A stretch of 58,746 nucleotides of DNA, taken from contig JAJQGJ010000004.1 of assembly GCA_021200565.1 (NCBI GenBank), positions 1 through 58,746 of the forward strand. Direction: 5' to 3'. Made by a program: the position numbers and the translations under genes. Position 1 is the stretch's first letter; the number at the start of each line of letters is the position of its first letter. Source of the DNA: Oscillospiraceae bacterium (GTDB lineage Bacteria; Bacillota; Clostridia; Oscillospirales; Ruminococcaceae). Below, piece by piece: positions 1-7,862 of this stretch. A model generated the notes under the pieces. It saw only the letters and a program-made list of their open reading frames with translations. It was not told where the DNA came from and ran no database searches.

Positions 1-3
1 ATT

Positions 4-54
4 CCTTCTTATTTTTCTTCTATTTTGCTATTGACTTTTTATAGCTGGTCTTTC
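4..54. repeat. Terminal inverted repeat, left copy
   Basis: These 51 bases are the exact reverse complement of positions 58696-58746; the match stops at base 55. Together the two copies put an inverted repeat at both ends of the window. It contains a TTGACT promoter-like hexamer but no gene. A dispersed repeat that ended assembly is the simplest reading; a real flanking inverted repeat is the alternative. Confidence 0.85.
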
Positions 55-183
55 GGGACTATTTTACAGTATTCCCTCAGTCGTTTCAATAGCAACTTAC
101 GAAATCAGAAAATATTACACGCTGCAATTCAGCAAAGTTAAGGCTCTCTTTCCGTTCGGCAAGAAAGAGAGCCGAAATGAGGC
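55..183. other. Intergenic, no gene seen
   Basis: AT-rich stretch between the terminal repeat and the first gene. It holds only the hairpin at 142-173 that follows the aldo/keto reductase gene. No open frame with a ribosome site was found on either strand. Confidence 0.6.
142..173 (-). terminator. Hairpin after aldo/keto reductase gene
   Basis: Perfect 11-bp arms, GGCTCTCTTTC at 142-152 and GAAAGAGAGCC at 163-173, ten bases past the stop codon of the leftward gene. The run of U after the stem is poor, so termination may be partial. Confidence 0.6.
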
Positions 184-1293
184 TTATTCAAGCTCAGTTA
201 CACATTCGCTCAAAAGGTTTGGAATATCAAGGTTCTGAGGGCAGTGCTCGGTGCACTGACGACAGGAGATGCAGTCGCTTGCCTTGCCGGCGTTTCTGAC
301 CGTCTCGGCATACTTATCCTTTATCTCATGAAGCTTGCGCATATCACGCTTGTATTCGTTATAGTGTGCGAACAGGTCGGGAATCGGGATATTCATCGGG
401 CAGCCGTCGGTGCAATAGCGGCAGGCTGTGCAAGGAATTGCAAACTTGAGGTTTTCGCTGACCTTGGCGATGACTTCATAGTCCTTATCAGTCAAAGGCT
501 CGAAGTTCTGCATATATGCGGTGTTGTCCTCAACCTGAGCCATGTCGCTCATTCCGCTTAAGACTGTCATTACATTCGGAAGAGATGCGCAGTATCTTAT
601 TGCCCAGGAAGCGTAGGACTTGGTGGGATCATACTCATCAAATATCTTCGAAGCGGTCTTGGGAAGTCTTGCAAGCGCTCCGCCCTTGACAGGCTCCATG
701 ACTATAACCGGCTTGCCGAAAGCGGTTGCAACCTCATAGCAGCGGCGGCTTCTTACCCAGGCATCCTCCCAGTCGAGATAGTTGATCTGGAGCTGGACAT
801 ATTCGACCTCGGGATGATCGGTTAAAATCTTCTCAAGAGTTTCGGGGCTGTCGTGGAAAGAGAAGCCGATGTGCTTTATTTTGCCTTCGTCACGCTTTCT
901 CTGGATATAGCCGAAAGCATCGGTCTTCTCGATGTATTCATATATGTCCTTGTTGACTGCGTGGAGCCAGTAGTAGTCGAGATAGTCAACTCCAAGGCGG
1001 GTCATCGACTCATTGAAGATATTCTCACGTTCGTCATCATTAGGCTTTGAGAAGAGCGGAAGCTTTGTCGTTATTGTGAAGCTGTCACGAGGATGACGCT
1101 TTACGACTGCTTCTCTGAATGCTACTTCGCTCTTGCCGCTATGATAGACATAGGCGGTGTCGAAATATGTAAAGCCACGCTCAAGGAACTTGTCAGCCAT
1201 AGCCTTGACCTGCTCGATGTCGATGTTCGAATGGTCGTCACCGATTATCGGCAGTCTCATAAGTCCGAAGCCTAATTTTTTAATATTATCCAT
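184..1293 (-). CDS. Aldo/keto reductase with 4Fe-4S ferredoxin-like C-terminus
   Basis: Predicted NAD(P)H-dependent oxidoreductase of the aldo/keto reductase superfamily, 369 aa, cytoplasmic. The N-terminal two thirds is the TIM barrel with the FDTAYVY motif (catalytic Asp and Tyr), a TTKL lysine segment and a YYWLHAV histidine segment. The last 80 residues carry two cysteine clusters, CTACRYCTDGCP and CISCRQCTEHCP, typical of two 4Fe-4S clusters; this fused form is common in clostridia and may take electrons from ferredoxin. The substrate is not predictable. The gene is monocistronic, with its own promoter at 1328-1356 that contains a palindrome, so it is probably controlled by a dedicated repressor. 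The start has GGGAG eight bases upstream. Confidence 0.93.
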   Translation of the reverse strand: MDNIKKLGFGLMRLPIIGDDHSNIDIEQVKAMADKFLERGFTYFDTAYVYHSGKSEVAFREAVVKRHPRDSFTITTKLPLFSKPNDDERENIFNESMTRLGVDYLDYYWLHAVNKDIYEYIEKTDAFGYIQRKRDEGKIKHIGFSFHDSPETLEKILTDHPEVEYVQLQINYLDWEDAWVRSRRCYEVATAFGKPVIVMEPVKGGALARLPKTASKIFDEYDPTKSYASWAIRYCASLPNVMTVLSGMSDMAQVEDNTAYMQNFEPLTDKDYEVIAKVSENLKFAIPCTACRYCTDGCPMNIPIPDLFAHYNEYKRDMRKLHEIKDKYAETVRNAGKASDCISCRQCTEHCPQNLDIPNLLSECVTELE

Positions 1294-1327
1294 TATGCCA
1301 CTCCCTATTAAACATTTCTTACCTATA

Positions 1328-1356
1328 ATTATAAAGACATTTCATAGAAATGTCAA
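1328..1356 (-). promoter_or_regulatory. Promoter and operator of aldo/keto reductase gene
   Basis: Read leftward: TTGACA (1351-1356), 17 bp, TATAAT (1328-1333). The spacer and part of the -35 form a perfect palindrome, GACATTTCATAGAAATGTC at 1336-1354, where a bound repressor would block RNA polymerase. The -35 overlaps the stop codon of the upstream gene. Confidence 0.8.
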
Positions 1357-2258
1357 GAATCCGATAAGAAATCCCGAAGCAAATCCAGGTTAAAATCGTC
1401 ATGCTCGAGCTCTTTTGATGACAGTCGGACAGTTTCCGTGAAGTCATCTCCCAATCGGCACAGCTCGTATAGTGCCGCAATGAGCTTACATTCAGTCAGA
1501 ATGTCCTCTGTGTTCACGGCTTTCAGGAAAAATCGGAATATGAGATAGTACAGAAGAGGCTTGCTCTCCTGCTTTTTTCTTACCTGCTCGCAGTTCAGAA
1601 GAAGCTCACGCCACTCGGGCGTGAGGATTTCGGTCTCATCAAGGATAAACTGACAGAGGCTTTTAATATCTATCGGCTCGCTGTCGGGAATCTCACCATC
1701 AGGGATCTCAAGAGTTCCGAAGTCGATCTCCTCCTGCAGAAGTTCGCCATAGGTGATGAGCTTCCGAGGAGTCAGACTGAAAGCCTTCTCTCTTGCAGCC
1801 AAAAGGAAGTTTATGAGTTCATCATCTGTCCCAGAATCGAAAAGTGAATCATAATCAGATTTTGTCGCAGATAAGACTATTCTCGCTGCTTCCGGGCAGG
1901 AAGCGGACAGTCCGGCTTCCGTGAAAGCTATCTCTTCGCCGATGTAATACTCCTCATAAAATCTCGGATGCTTCGAGCAGACATCGCCCATCATGCCGGA
2001 TTTCAGGTACATTTCGCAAAGCCCGTCAGAATTAAGATATGGACAGACGCCATAGCCGTTCATTCTGAGAACTGTGTCTTCATCGGAGCCATCTTTTATA
2101 TTCTTTTCAATTTCGAGCGCCGGATAAGCTCTTAATTTCTTTATGGTATCGTCGCCTATCGGTATCTCCCAGCCAGCTTTGCAGCAGCTGTCGGGGCATG
2201 AGCCCATCAGGCAATGGAAGCCATCAAAATAGGATGGCGTGAACAGGTTGTCTTTCAT
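1353..2258 (-). CDS. FliB-like cysteine-cluster protein
   Basis: 301 aa protein of the family annotated as flagellin lysine-N-methylase (FliB) or YkgJ-like cysteine cluster protein. Seen: an N-terminal CPDSCC pair, then CPYLNSDGLCEMY and CSKHPRFY, a pattern expected to bind an iron-sulfur cluster. The second ATG (2258) was chosen because GGGGAG lies six bases before it, whereas the first ATG at 2264 directly abuts that motif. In enterobacteria FliB methylates flagellin lysines; no flagellar gene is present in this window, so another protein substrate or another role is likely. Own promoter at 2333-2361. Confidence 0.75.
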   Translation of the reverse strand: MKDNLFTPSYFDGFHCLMGSCPDSCCKAGWEIPIGDDTIKKLRAYPALEIEKNIKDGSDEDTVLRMNGYGVCPYLNSDGLCEMYLKSGMMGDVCSKHPRFYEEYYIGEEIAFTEAGLSASCPEAARIVLSATKSDYDSLFDSGTDDELINFLLAAREKAFSLTPRKLITYGELLQEEIDFGTLEIPDGEIPDSEPIDIKSLCQFILDETEILTPEWRELLLNCEQVRKKQESKPLLYYLIFRFFLKAVNTEDILTECKLIAALYELCRLGDDFTETVRLSSKELEHDDFNLDLLRDFLSDS

Positions 2259-2332
2259 ATACATCTCCCCAGTATCTCAGGATAAGTCAATAAAGTTGTG
2301 AAAAAGCGTCATTGCATTTCACGCTTACGTAT

Positions 2333-2361
2333 ATTATAATACATTCGAAAGAAAAAGTCAT
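2333..2361 (-). promoter_or_regulatory. Promoter of FliB-like gene
   Basis: Leftward ATGACT (2356-2361), 17 bp, TATAAT (2333-2338). The -35 is weak (4 of 6). Confidence 0.55.
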
Positions 2362-2410
2362 CTGCTTGGAAGATTATATTATGCAAGTACCTCAAGATAT
2401 TTTTGCAGGT

Positions 2411-2444
2411 AAAACGGCACAGGATCTAACCCCTGTGCCGTTTT
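2411..2444 (-). terminator. Terminator of acyl-CoA ligase operon
   Basis: Perfect 13-bp arms AAAACGGCACAGG (2411-2423) and its complement (2432-2444) with an 8-base loop, just beyond the stop codon of the ligase; U-rich on the leftward transcript. Confidence 0.85.
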
Positions 2445-2452
2445 GCTTTATG

Positions 2453-4201
2453 TCAGACCTTGACTGGTTCTTTTTCTGCTTCAGATGTTGTAATTCCGAG
2501 CTTTTCATACTCTTCCTGCTCAAGGATTCTGTATGCTACCTTTCCTACAAGTGTCTTCGGGAGAGTTTCCCTGAATTCAATATCATAAGGAAGCGCATAT
2601 TTTGCAATATTCTTCCTGCAATACGCCATAATCTTTTCTTTCATATCATCACTTGGCTCATAGCCGGGCTTCAGCATGATGAAAGCCTTGATTTTCTGCA
2701 TCTTATACGGATCGGGAACGCCGATGACACAGCTCATCTGAACCGATTCATAGCCGTCAAGGACATTTTCAAGCTGTGACGGATAAACGTTATAGCCGGA
2801 TGTTATGATCATTCGCTTGATTCTCTGCTTGAAATAGATGAAGCCCTCTTCGTCCATGTATCCAAGATCTCCGGTGTGCAGCCAGATTCTGCCGTCGCCG
2901 TGGAGTCTTAAGGTGTTTGCGGTTTCCTCAGGCTGGTCGAGGTAGCCGAGCATTACAGTCGGTCCTGAAATGCAGATTTCACCGTCGGTACCATAGGGAA
3001 CCTCAATATTTGTTCCGACGTCGACAATTTTATAGTAGTTATCCGGCAAGGGTTGACCGATGGAGCCCTCTTTATACAGGTGAATCGGCGTTAAGCAACT
3101 TGCGGTTACGCACTCGGTTGTGCCGTAGCCCTCACGGACGCTGATTGTTGCGCCGTGGTCGGCTAAGAATTTATCAAAGCGCTTCTTAAGTTCAACCGAA
3201 AGAGAATCTCCGCCGGAGAACACTCCCTTGAGGCAGCTGAGATCTGCGCCATCCATCGATGGCTGTCTTAAGAGTGCTTCATAAAGAGTCGGAACGCCGG
3301 CAATGAAGTTGCAACGGTGCTTGACAATATCCTTGGCATAGGTTTCAGCGGTAAATCTCGGAACCAGGATGCAGTTGCAGCCGTTTGAAAGCATTGCGTG
3401 AATTGTAACTCCCAAGCCGAAGCCGTGGAAGATGGGCATGACAGAAAGCATCTTGTCACCAACCTCAGCCATGGGGTTGGTTTCCATGAGCTGCTTTGAA
3501 AGCGCATTGAAGTTGAGATTCGAAAGAAGAATTCCCTTTGTTGTGCCGGTTGTGCCGCCACTGTAGAGGATTACTGCCGGGTCTTCCTTCTGAACATGGG
3601 CGATATATTCGCCGACATATGACTTGCCCTTCTTAAGAAAATCGTTCCAGATGATTACTGGTGCATCCTTCGGAATCTTTTTTATCTTCTTGCCCTCAGT
3701 CAGGTCATAGCCTAATGTTACTGGGAACGAAAGAGCATCACGTGTGCTGGCAATGATGAGGTTCTTGACCTCGGTATGCTTCATTATTTCCGCAAACTTC
3801 GGGTAGAACATGTCGAGAGTCAGTGTGCATACGCTTTTTGAGTGGCTGATGAAGAATGCGATTTCGTTTTCACTTGAAAGCGGATGAATCATGTTGGCGA
3901 TTGCGCCGACAACGTTGATGGCGTAGAACATGATGACCGCCTGAGGGCAGTTCGGCATGCAGATCGTGATTCTCTGGCCAGGCTTTATGCCGATTGCTTT
4001 CAAACCCTTTGCACATATGTATACCTGCTTCTCGAAATCACGATACTTTACTTTATTACCCATGAACTGATATGCAGTCAGGTCTGGGTATCTGTGCGAC
4101 GCATCTCTGACCATCTCCCACATTGAACCCTCGTAGTATGAGAGATGGAAATTTACATTTCCGTAGTTATTTAACCACGGTGCTTTTACTTCTGTAGCCA
4201 T
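2453..4201 (-). CDS. AMP-dependent acyl-CoA ligase
   Basis: 582 aa adenylate-forming enzyme (ANL superfamily). It would activate a carboxylic acid with ATP and pass it to CoA. Seen: the AMP-binding loop YSGGTTGTTKG, the YGTTE motif, the TGD motif with a following YMDEEGFIYF segment, and a C-terminal PKTLVGK lysine motif. The overall form resembles medium/long-chain fatty acyl-CoA synthetases, but the substrate cannot be read from sequence. It has AGGAGG before the ATG and follows the E2-like gene at 4213-5124 by 11 bases, so the two are co-transcribed and probably act in one pathway. Confidence 0.9.
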   Translation of the reverse strand: MATEVKAPWLNNYGNVNFHLSYYEGSMWEMVRDASHRYPDLTAYQFMGNKVKYRDFEKQVYICAKGLKAIGIKPGQRITICMPNCPQAVIMFYAINVVGAIANMIHPLSSENEIAFFISHSKSVCTLTLDMFYPKFAEIMKHTEVKNLIIASTRDALSFPVTLGYDLTEGKKIKKIPKDAPVIIWNDFLKKGKSYVGEYIAHVQKEDPAVILYSGGTTGTTKGILLSNLNFNALSKQLMETNPMAEVGDKMLSVMPIFHGFGLGVTIHAMLSNGCNCILVPRFTAETYAKDIVKHRCNFIAGVPTLYEALLRQPSMDGADLSCLKGVFSGGDSLSVELKKRFDKFLADHGATISVREGYGTTECVTASCLTPIHLYKEGSIGQPLPDNYYKIVDVGTNIEVPYGTDGEICISGPTVMLGYLDQPEETANTLRLHGDGRIWLHTGDLGYMDEEGFIYFKQRIKRMIITSGYNVYPSQLENVLDGYESVQMSCVIGVPDPYKMQKIKAFIMLKPGYEPSDDMKEKIMAYCRKNIAKYALPYDIEFRETLPKTLVGKVAYRILEQEEYEKLGITTSEAEKEPVKV

Positions 4202-4212
4202 ATTTTTCCTCC

Positions 4213-5124
4213 TTAAAATTCAACCGGCGTTTCTATCGGAAGCTCCAAAAGCTCAGGATGAGCAAGCAGATGCCGGATTATTTTTATAGACTGTGCATAG
4301 TAGTAGCCATCAGCTATTCTTTCGTCGATGGTAACGCCGAGGTCGATTCCATTGTGAACCTCCATAGTTCCGTCAGCTTTAGCGAAAACTGTCGGCTTCT
4401 TCTCACCGATAACCAAAAACAGTGAATTAGTTCCCCACTCAGCAAGGTGGTGATAGGCGGCATGGAGCTTGATACTGCCGAGGTTTGTTATGAAGCAGCT
4501 TGAATAATACGGGTCACCATCCATCAGGAACTGAGGGTAAACACCGTGATACTCCATCTTCTTAAGCGCCCACATGATGAACTTGAATACAAACTTCGGA
4601 AGCTTCTGGAGGGTGTCCATGATGTCGCCGATGTCGTTATTCGAGCCACCATCTTTTCTGACAGCGTTGACAAACTTGTCGATCTTATCGTGTACATGCT
4701 CAATAGGAATGATGCCAGTTCTGTCGAACTTGACAGTTATGAGAGCTTCACCACCGTCATCCGAGAATTTCTTCCTTGCGACAAATGAAATACTGACCTC
4801 TTTCTTCTCCCAGAGTCTGTGACCGGAGAAGAAATAGTTGAGCTTCGGGCGCAAAACTATCGTCTTTGCGATTGCTGCCGCAATGACGTGGAAGAAGGTG
4901 TATTTGAACTCAATTCCCTCGTAATTTTTCTTCGCAAGATATTCCTCAATCGGGGTTATATCTATTGTCTCATCCAAGACAGCTTCGTTTGCAGTTCTTC
5001 CCGGAATGTTATAAGGCATGATGAAATGCATCGAATCAACATCACGTACAAGCCAGGCGTCCTTGCGGTCACCCCTGCGCTTCTTTTCTTTCTTAGCTTC
5101 TGCCACGGCACACAGCCCTTTCAT
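4213..5124 (-). CDS. E2/CAT-like acyltransferase, catalytic His replaced
   Basis: 303 aa protein with the fold of the 2-oxoacid dehydrogenase E2 catalytic domain and chloramphenicol acetyltransferase. It has no lipoyl or peripheral-subunit-binding domain, so it is not part of a dehydrogenase complex. In the active-site motif the family has (D/H)HxxxDG; here the segment reads IDERIADG, so Glu stands where the catalytic His should be while the Asp-Gly pair is kept. It may be a non-catalytic or altered acyltransferase. First gene of an operon with the acyl-CoA ligase. The ATG at 5124 has a poor ribosome site; a GTG at 5106 preceded by AAAGGG is an alternative start. Promoter at 5167-5195. Confidence 0.75.
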   Translation of the reverse strand: MKGLCAVAEAKKEKKRRGDRKDAWLVRDVDSMHFIMPYNIPGRTANEAVLDETIDITPIEEYLAKKNYEGIEFKYTFFHVIAAAIAKTIVLRPKLNYFFSGHRLWEKKEVSISFVARKKFSDDGGEALITVKFDRTGIIPIEHVHDKIDKFVNAVRKDGGSNNDIGDIMDTLQKLPKFVFKFIMWALKKMEYHGVYPQFLMDGDPYYSSCFITNLGSIKLHAAYHHLAEWGTNSLFLVIGEKKPTVFAKADGTMEVHNGIDLGVTIDERIADGYYYAQSIKIIRHLLAHPELLELPIETPVEF

Positions 5125-5166
5125 TCATAATCTTTCTGTGCACTAGATTGAGCACACAACGTATAA

Positions 5167-5195
5167 AGTATACTACAAATTCTAAGACTTGTCAA
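5167..5195 (-). promoter_or_regulatory. Promoter of E2-like/acyl-CoA ligase operon
   Basis: Leftward TTGACA (5190-5195), 17 bp, TATACT (5167-5172), about 45 bases from the first start codon. Confidence 0.8.
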
Positions 5196-5246
5196 CGAAA
5201 ATTGTCGAGATGTTGGGGAATTAAGCGAAATTTGTGACATGTAAAA

Positions 5247-5270
5247 TCCCCGCCGGGGAGATGGCGGGGA
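5247..5270. other. Isolated GC-rich hairpin
   Basis: TCCCCGCC (5247-5254) pairs with GGCGGGGA (5263-5270). It lies between divergent promoters and has no gene ending next to it, so it may insulate the two units or be a repeat remnant. Confidence 0.5.
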
Positions 5271-5426
5271 CTTGGAACAACGAGCCTGAATTTATTATTT
5301 CATGCAGAAAGATTCTTCGTGCAGGATAATATCCTGAGAATAAATAACTTCTCCGAACACGCAGCAAAATTCTCCACAAATCGGAAAAGGACTTAGCCAA
5401 TATCTTTTATTTTTAGTTCCCGCATC

Positions 5427-5455
5427 TTGCAATGCAACCCGAAATCGTTTATAAT
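5427..5455 (+). promoter_or_regulatory. Promoter of GH27 gene
   Basis: TTGCAA (5427-5432), 17 bp, TATAAT (5450-5455). Transcription would begin near 5462, which rules out any translation start upstream of that point for the next gene. Confidence 0.75.
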
Positions 5456-5488
5456 GTCCGTAGTAAATTCTTTACTTGGAGGCTTGCT

Positions 5489-6748
5489 ATGATTACAGCA
5501 AAATATCCGCCTATGGGCTGGAACAGTTGGGACTGCTATGGAGCTGCGGTGGATGAGAAGACCGTCAGGGCGAATGCCGACTATATGGCGAAAAATCTCA
5601 AGGAGTATGGCTGGGAGTATATCGTTGTCGACATCGAATGGTATCAGCCTACGGTTAAGACGCATGAATATCTGCCGTTTGCGGAGCTCGTTATGGATGA
5701 GTACGGGAGACTTCTCCCAGCTGAGAACAGATTTCCTTCAGCCGAAGGTGGCAAGGGCTTTGCACCGCTGGCGGAATATGTCCACAGCCTTGGGCTTAAG
5801 TTCGGAATCCACATTATGAGAGGAATTCCGAGGCAGGCGGTTCACGAAAACTGTAAAATACTTGGAAGCGAGTTCACCACCCGGCAGGTCGCTGAATTCA
5901 ACGATGTTTGCGAATGGAATCCGGACATGTACGGGCTGAATTACGGTTGTGAGGGCGCAGCTGACTACTACAACAGCATCTTCAGGCTATATGCTGAATG
6001 GGGCGTTGACTTTGTCAAGGTCGACGATATTTGCCGCAATAACGACAACGAGGGCGAAATCATGCTCATTGCGAACGCCATAAAGAACAGCGGCAGAGAG
6101 ATGGTTTTAAGCCTTTCTCCCGGTCCTGCAAAGGTTTCTCAGGCGGAGTTTCTCAAGAAATACGCCAATATGTGGCGGATTACTGACGACTTCTGGGACA
6201 AGTGGGAGCTACTTTATGCCATGTTCGAGCGTGCTGAGGCTTGGTGCAATCATGCAGGTCCCGGGCACTTCCCCGACTGCGACATGCTGCCGATAGGTCC
6301 CATAAATCAGGTCTATTCAAAGGACAATCGCACCAATTTCACCCATGATGAGCAGAAGACGATGATGTCGCTTTGGTGCATGGTGCGCTCGCCACTGATG
6401 ATTGGCGGCGAAATGAACGGCTTTGACGATTTCACACTTTCTCTGGTCACGAATAAGGAGCTTATAGAAATCGAGAAAACAAGCTTCTGCGCTCATATGC
6501 TCGAAAGAAAAGACGTTGACGGCTGCGAAACCATCACCTGGTTTGCTCCAAGAGTTGACGGAAGTGGGTGTTACCTTGCCCTCTTCAACGCCGGTGAGAA
6601 GCCAGTAGAGATAACCGTCCCCCTCGAAAAAATCGGCATAAGTGCGACAAAGGCTTACGACATCTGGGAGAAAACAACCGAGCCAGTCGATGGCACTGTT
6701 TCGGGAGTTGTCAGCCCGCATGGCGTCAAGCTCGTTAAACTGAGCTGA
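5489..6748 (+). CDS. GH27 alpha-galactosidase-type glycoside hydrolase
   Basis: 419 aa, predicted retaining glycosidase of family GH27 (alpha-galactosidase or related). Seen: the signature GWNSWD at residues 10-15, the nucleophile segment VKVDDIC with Asp179, and the acid/base segment WRITDDFWD with Asp233/234, followed by a small C-terminal beta domain. No signal peptide, so it should act in the cytoplasm on imported oligosaccharides such as raffinose-type sugars. The ATG at 5489 has GGAGG at 5478-5482; longer in-frame starts lie upstream of the predicted transcription start. Single gene with its own promoter and terminator. Confidence 0.9.
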   Translation: MITAKYPPMGWNSWDCYGAAVDEKTVRANADYMAKNLKEYGWEYIVVDIEWYQPTVKTHEYLPFAELVMDEYGRLLPAENRFPSAEGGKGFAPLAEYVHSLGLKFGIHIMRGIPRQAVHENCKILGSEFTTRQVAEFNDVCEWNPDMYGLNYGCEGAADYYNSIFRLYAEWGVDFVKVDDICRNNDNEGEIMLIANAIKNSGREMVLSLSPGPAKVSQAEFLKKYANMWRITDDFWDKWELLYAMFERAEAWCNHAGPGHFPDCDMLPIGPINQVYSKDNRTNFTHDEQKTMMSLWCMVRSPLMIGGEMNGFDDFTLSLVTNKELIEIEKTSFCAHMLERKDVDGCETITWFAPRVDGSGCYLALFNAGEKPVEITVPLEKIGISATKAYDIWEKTTEPVDGTVSGVVSPHGVKLVKLS

Positions 6749-6755
6749 ACTGAAA

Positions 6756-6785
6756 AATCCCGTCCGGAGTGCTCTGGACGGGATT
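6756..6785. terminator. Bidirectional terminator
   Basis: AATCCCGTCC (6756-6765) pairs with GGACGGGATT (6776-6785), followed by TTTT rightward and preceded by A-rich sequence leftward. It can end both the GH27 gene and the convergent secreted-protein gene. Confidence 0.85.
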
Positions 6786-6802
6786 ATTTTGTATTCAGCT
6801 TT

Positions 6803-7705
6803 TTATTCAGTGGTCACAGTCACAATTTCCGATTCAACGCCGCTTGCCTCAATTTTGAAATCATAACTAACTTGAGATTTGAGTCCTGCGATATTGACCT
6901 TATGCTTCGACGTTGTGCCGGCAACTTTCCACTCATCAGAGCTTGAGCGCTTCCAGTAGACGGTGCAGCTCTCATCCTCAATAATCTCATTCCAACTGAG
7001 CTTGACCTTTCCCTCATCAGCTTCGGCAGAGAGGTCGAAGGCTTCGCTGAACGGATGATAAACGGCATTGCTCATTGCCAGGAGCTCATCGCCATAGAGC
7101 TCTTCATAGCTTGTTTCGCTTGTGTCGTGAGAGCCCATAAGCGTTAAATTATAATAATAGCCGTCCTGATACCACAGATAGTTCAGATTTTCATTTACTG
7201 TAGTCTTATGAGTAGGAGCAAAATTCCAAAAATAAACTGTGGTTCCGTTAGCTGATTCGAGAACCTTTCCGGAATACATTCCACCCTTGGCGTACTTTAT
7301 CGGAGTGTCTACAACAATCCGTTCAGCAGCTTCAGTGTTATAATAGTAGGTAAACTCAAGCGTTATGCCGTCAAGCTTGAAATACACATAGTAGAAATAT
7401 GTACCTGACATGAACTCAGTTATGTCGTCAAAGGTCAAGCCCTCGGGGAGATACAAGCCTTCAAGACTCTCGACACAATCATAGCTCTCGAAGTAAACCC
7501 CATGGTCGTCATCGGTTTCTCTCAGGTAGTTCCGGTACTCGATAAGTTCACTAAGCGAGTAAAATCTCGGTCCCGGGTCTGCGCCGTCGTCAAGCGGTAC
7601 ATCAATGTCGAGGTCGGCATCTTCCTCATCATCCGCCCAAGCCATTACGGACATTGAAGTCAGGAGCAAAAGTCCTGCCAGAAGCATTGCCAATAATTTT
7701 TTCAT
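6803..7705 (-). CDS. Secreted fibronectin type III protein
   Basis: 300 aa exported protein of unknown function. Residues 1-24 form a Sec signal peptide (MKKLLAMLLAGLLLL core, cleavage likely after AWA). An acidic linker and a unique central region without a recognised motif follow; the last 85 residues are a fibronectin type III domain containing the block SDEWKVAGTTSKHKVNI. The same block recurs in the next gene (7863-8579), so the two are tandem paralogues in their C-terminal half only. Good ribosome site AAGGAGG. A 15-base palindrome, ATTTGTAATACAAAT at 7744-7758, lies upstream. Confidence 0.8.
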   Translation of the reverse strand: MKKLLAMLLAGLLLLTSMSVMAWADDEEDADLDIDVPLDDGADPGPRFYSLSELIEYRNYLRETDDDHGVYFESYDCVESLEGLYLPEGLTFDDITEFMSGTYFYYVYFKLDGITLEFTYYYNTEAAERIVVDTPIKYAKGGMYSGKVLESANGTTVYFWNFAPTHKTTVNENLNYLWYQDGYYYNLTLMGSHDTSETSYEELYGDELLAMSNAVYHPFSEAFDLSAEADEGKVKLSWNEIIEDESCTVYWKRSSSDEWKVAGTTSKHKVNIAGLKSQVSYDFKIEASGVESEIVTVTTE

Positions 7706-7743
7706 TGTAATTCCTCCTTATTTTTGCAATATAATTGCTTTCT

Positions 7744-7758
7744 ATTTGTAATACAAAT
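7744..7758. promoter_or_regulatory. Palindrome in promoter region of FN3 gene
   Basis: ATTTGTAATACAAAT is a perfect palindrome around one central base. On the leftward strand it overlaps a TTGTAT hexamer located 17 bp before TATATT, so it is a plausible operator over a weak promoter. Confidence 0.45.
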
Positions 7759-7812
7759 CAGGATTAGGAATTATTGCATCAGGATAAAAAATTTTAGATA
7801 TGAGATTGCAAG

Positions 7813-7839
7813 AAATCCCGTCCGTAGTTGACAGGATTT
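7813..7839 (-). terminator. Hairpin after second FN3 gene
   Basis: AAATCC-c-GTC (7813-7822) pairs with GAC-a-GGATTT (7830-7839). Imperfect but placed 23 bases past the stop codon of the leftward gene. Confidence 0.5.
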
Positions 7840-7862
7840 TGATTCACATATTTTTATTGATG

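Larger units (their letters stand above)
5125..5488. other. Divergent intergenic region
   Basis: 364 bases between two divergent units. It holds the leftward promoter at 5167-5195, a GC-rich hairpin at 5247-5270 and the rightward promoter at 5427-5455. Nothing else with gene-like features was seen. Confidence 0.6.

Noticed and set aside
5432-5488. Longer N-terminus for the GH27 enzyme
   Set aside because: The extra codons lie within the promoter; GGAGG and the GH27 core start at 5489.
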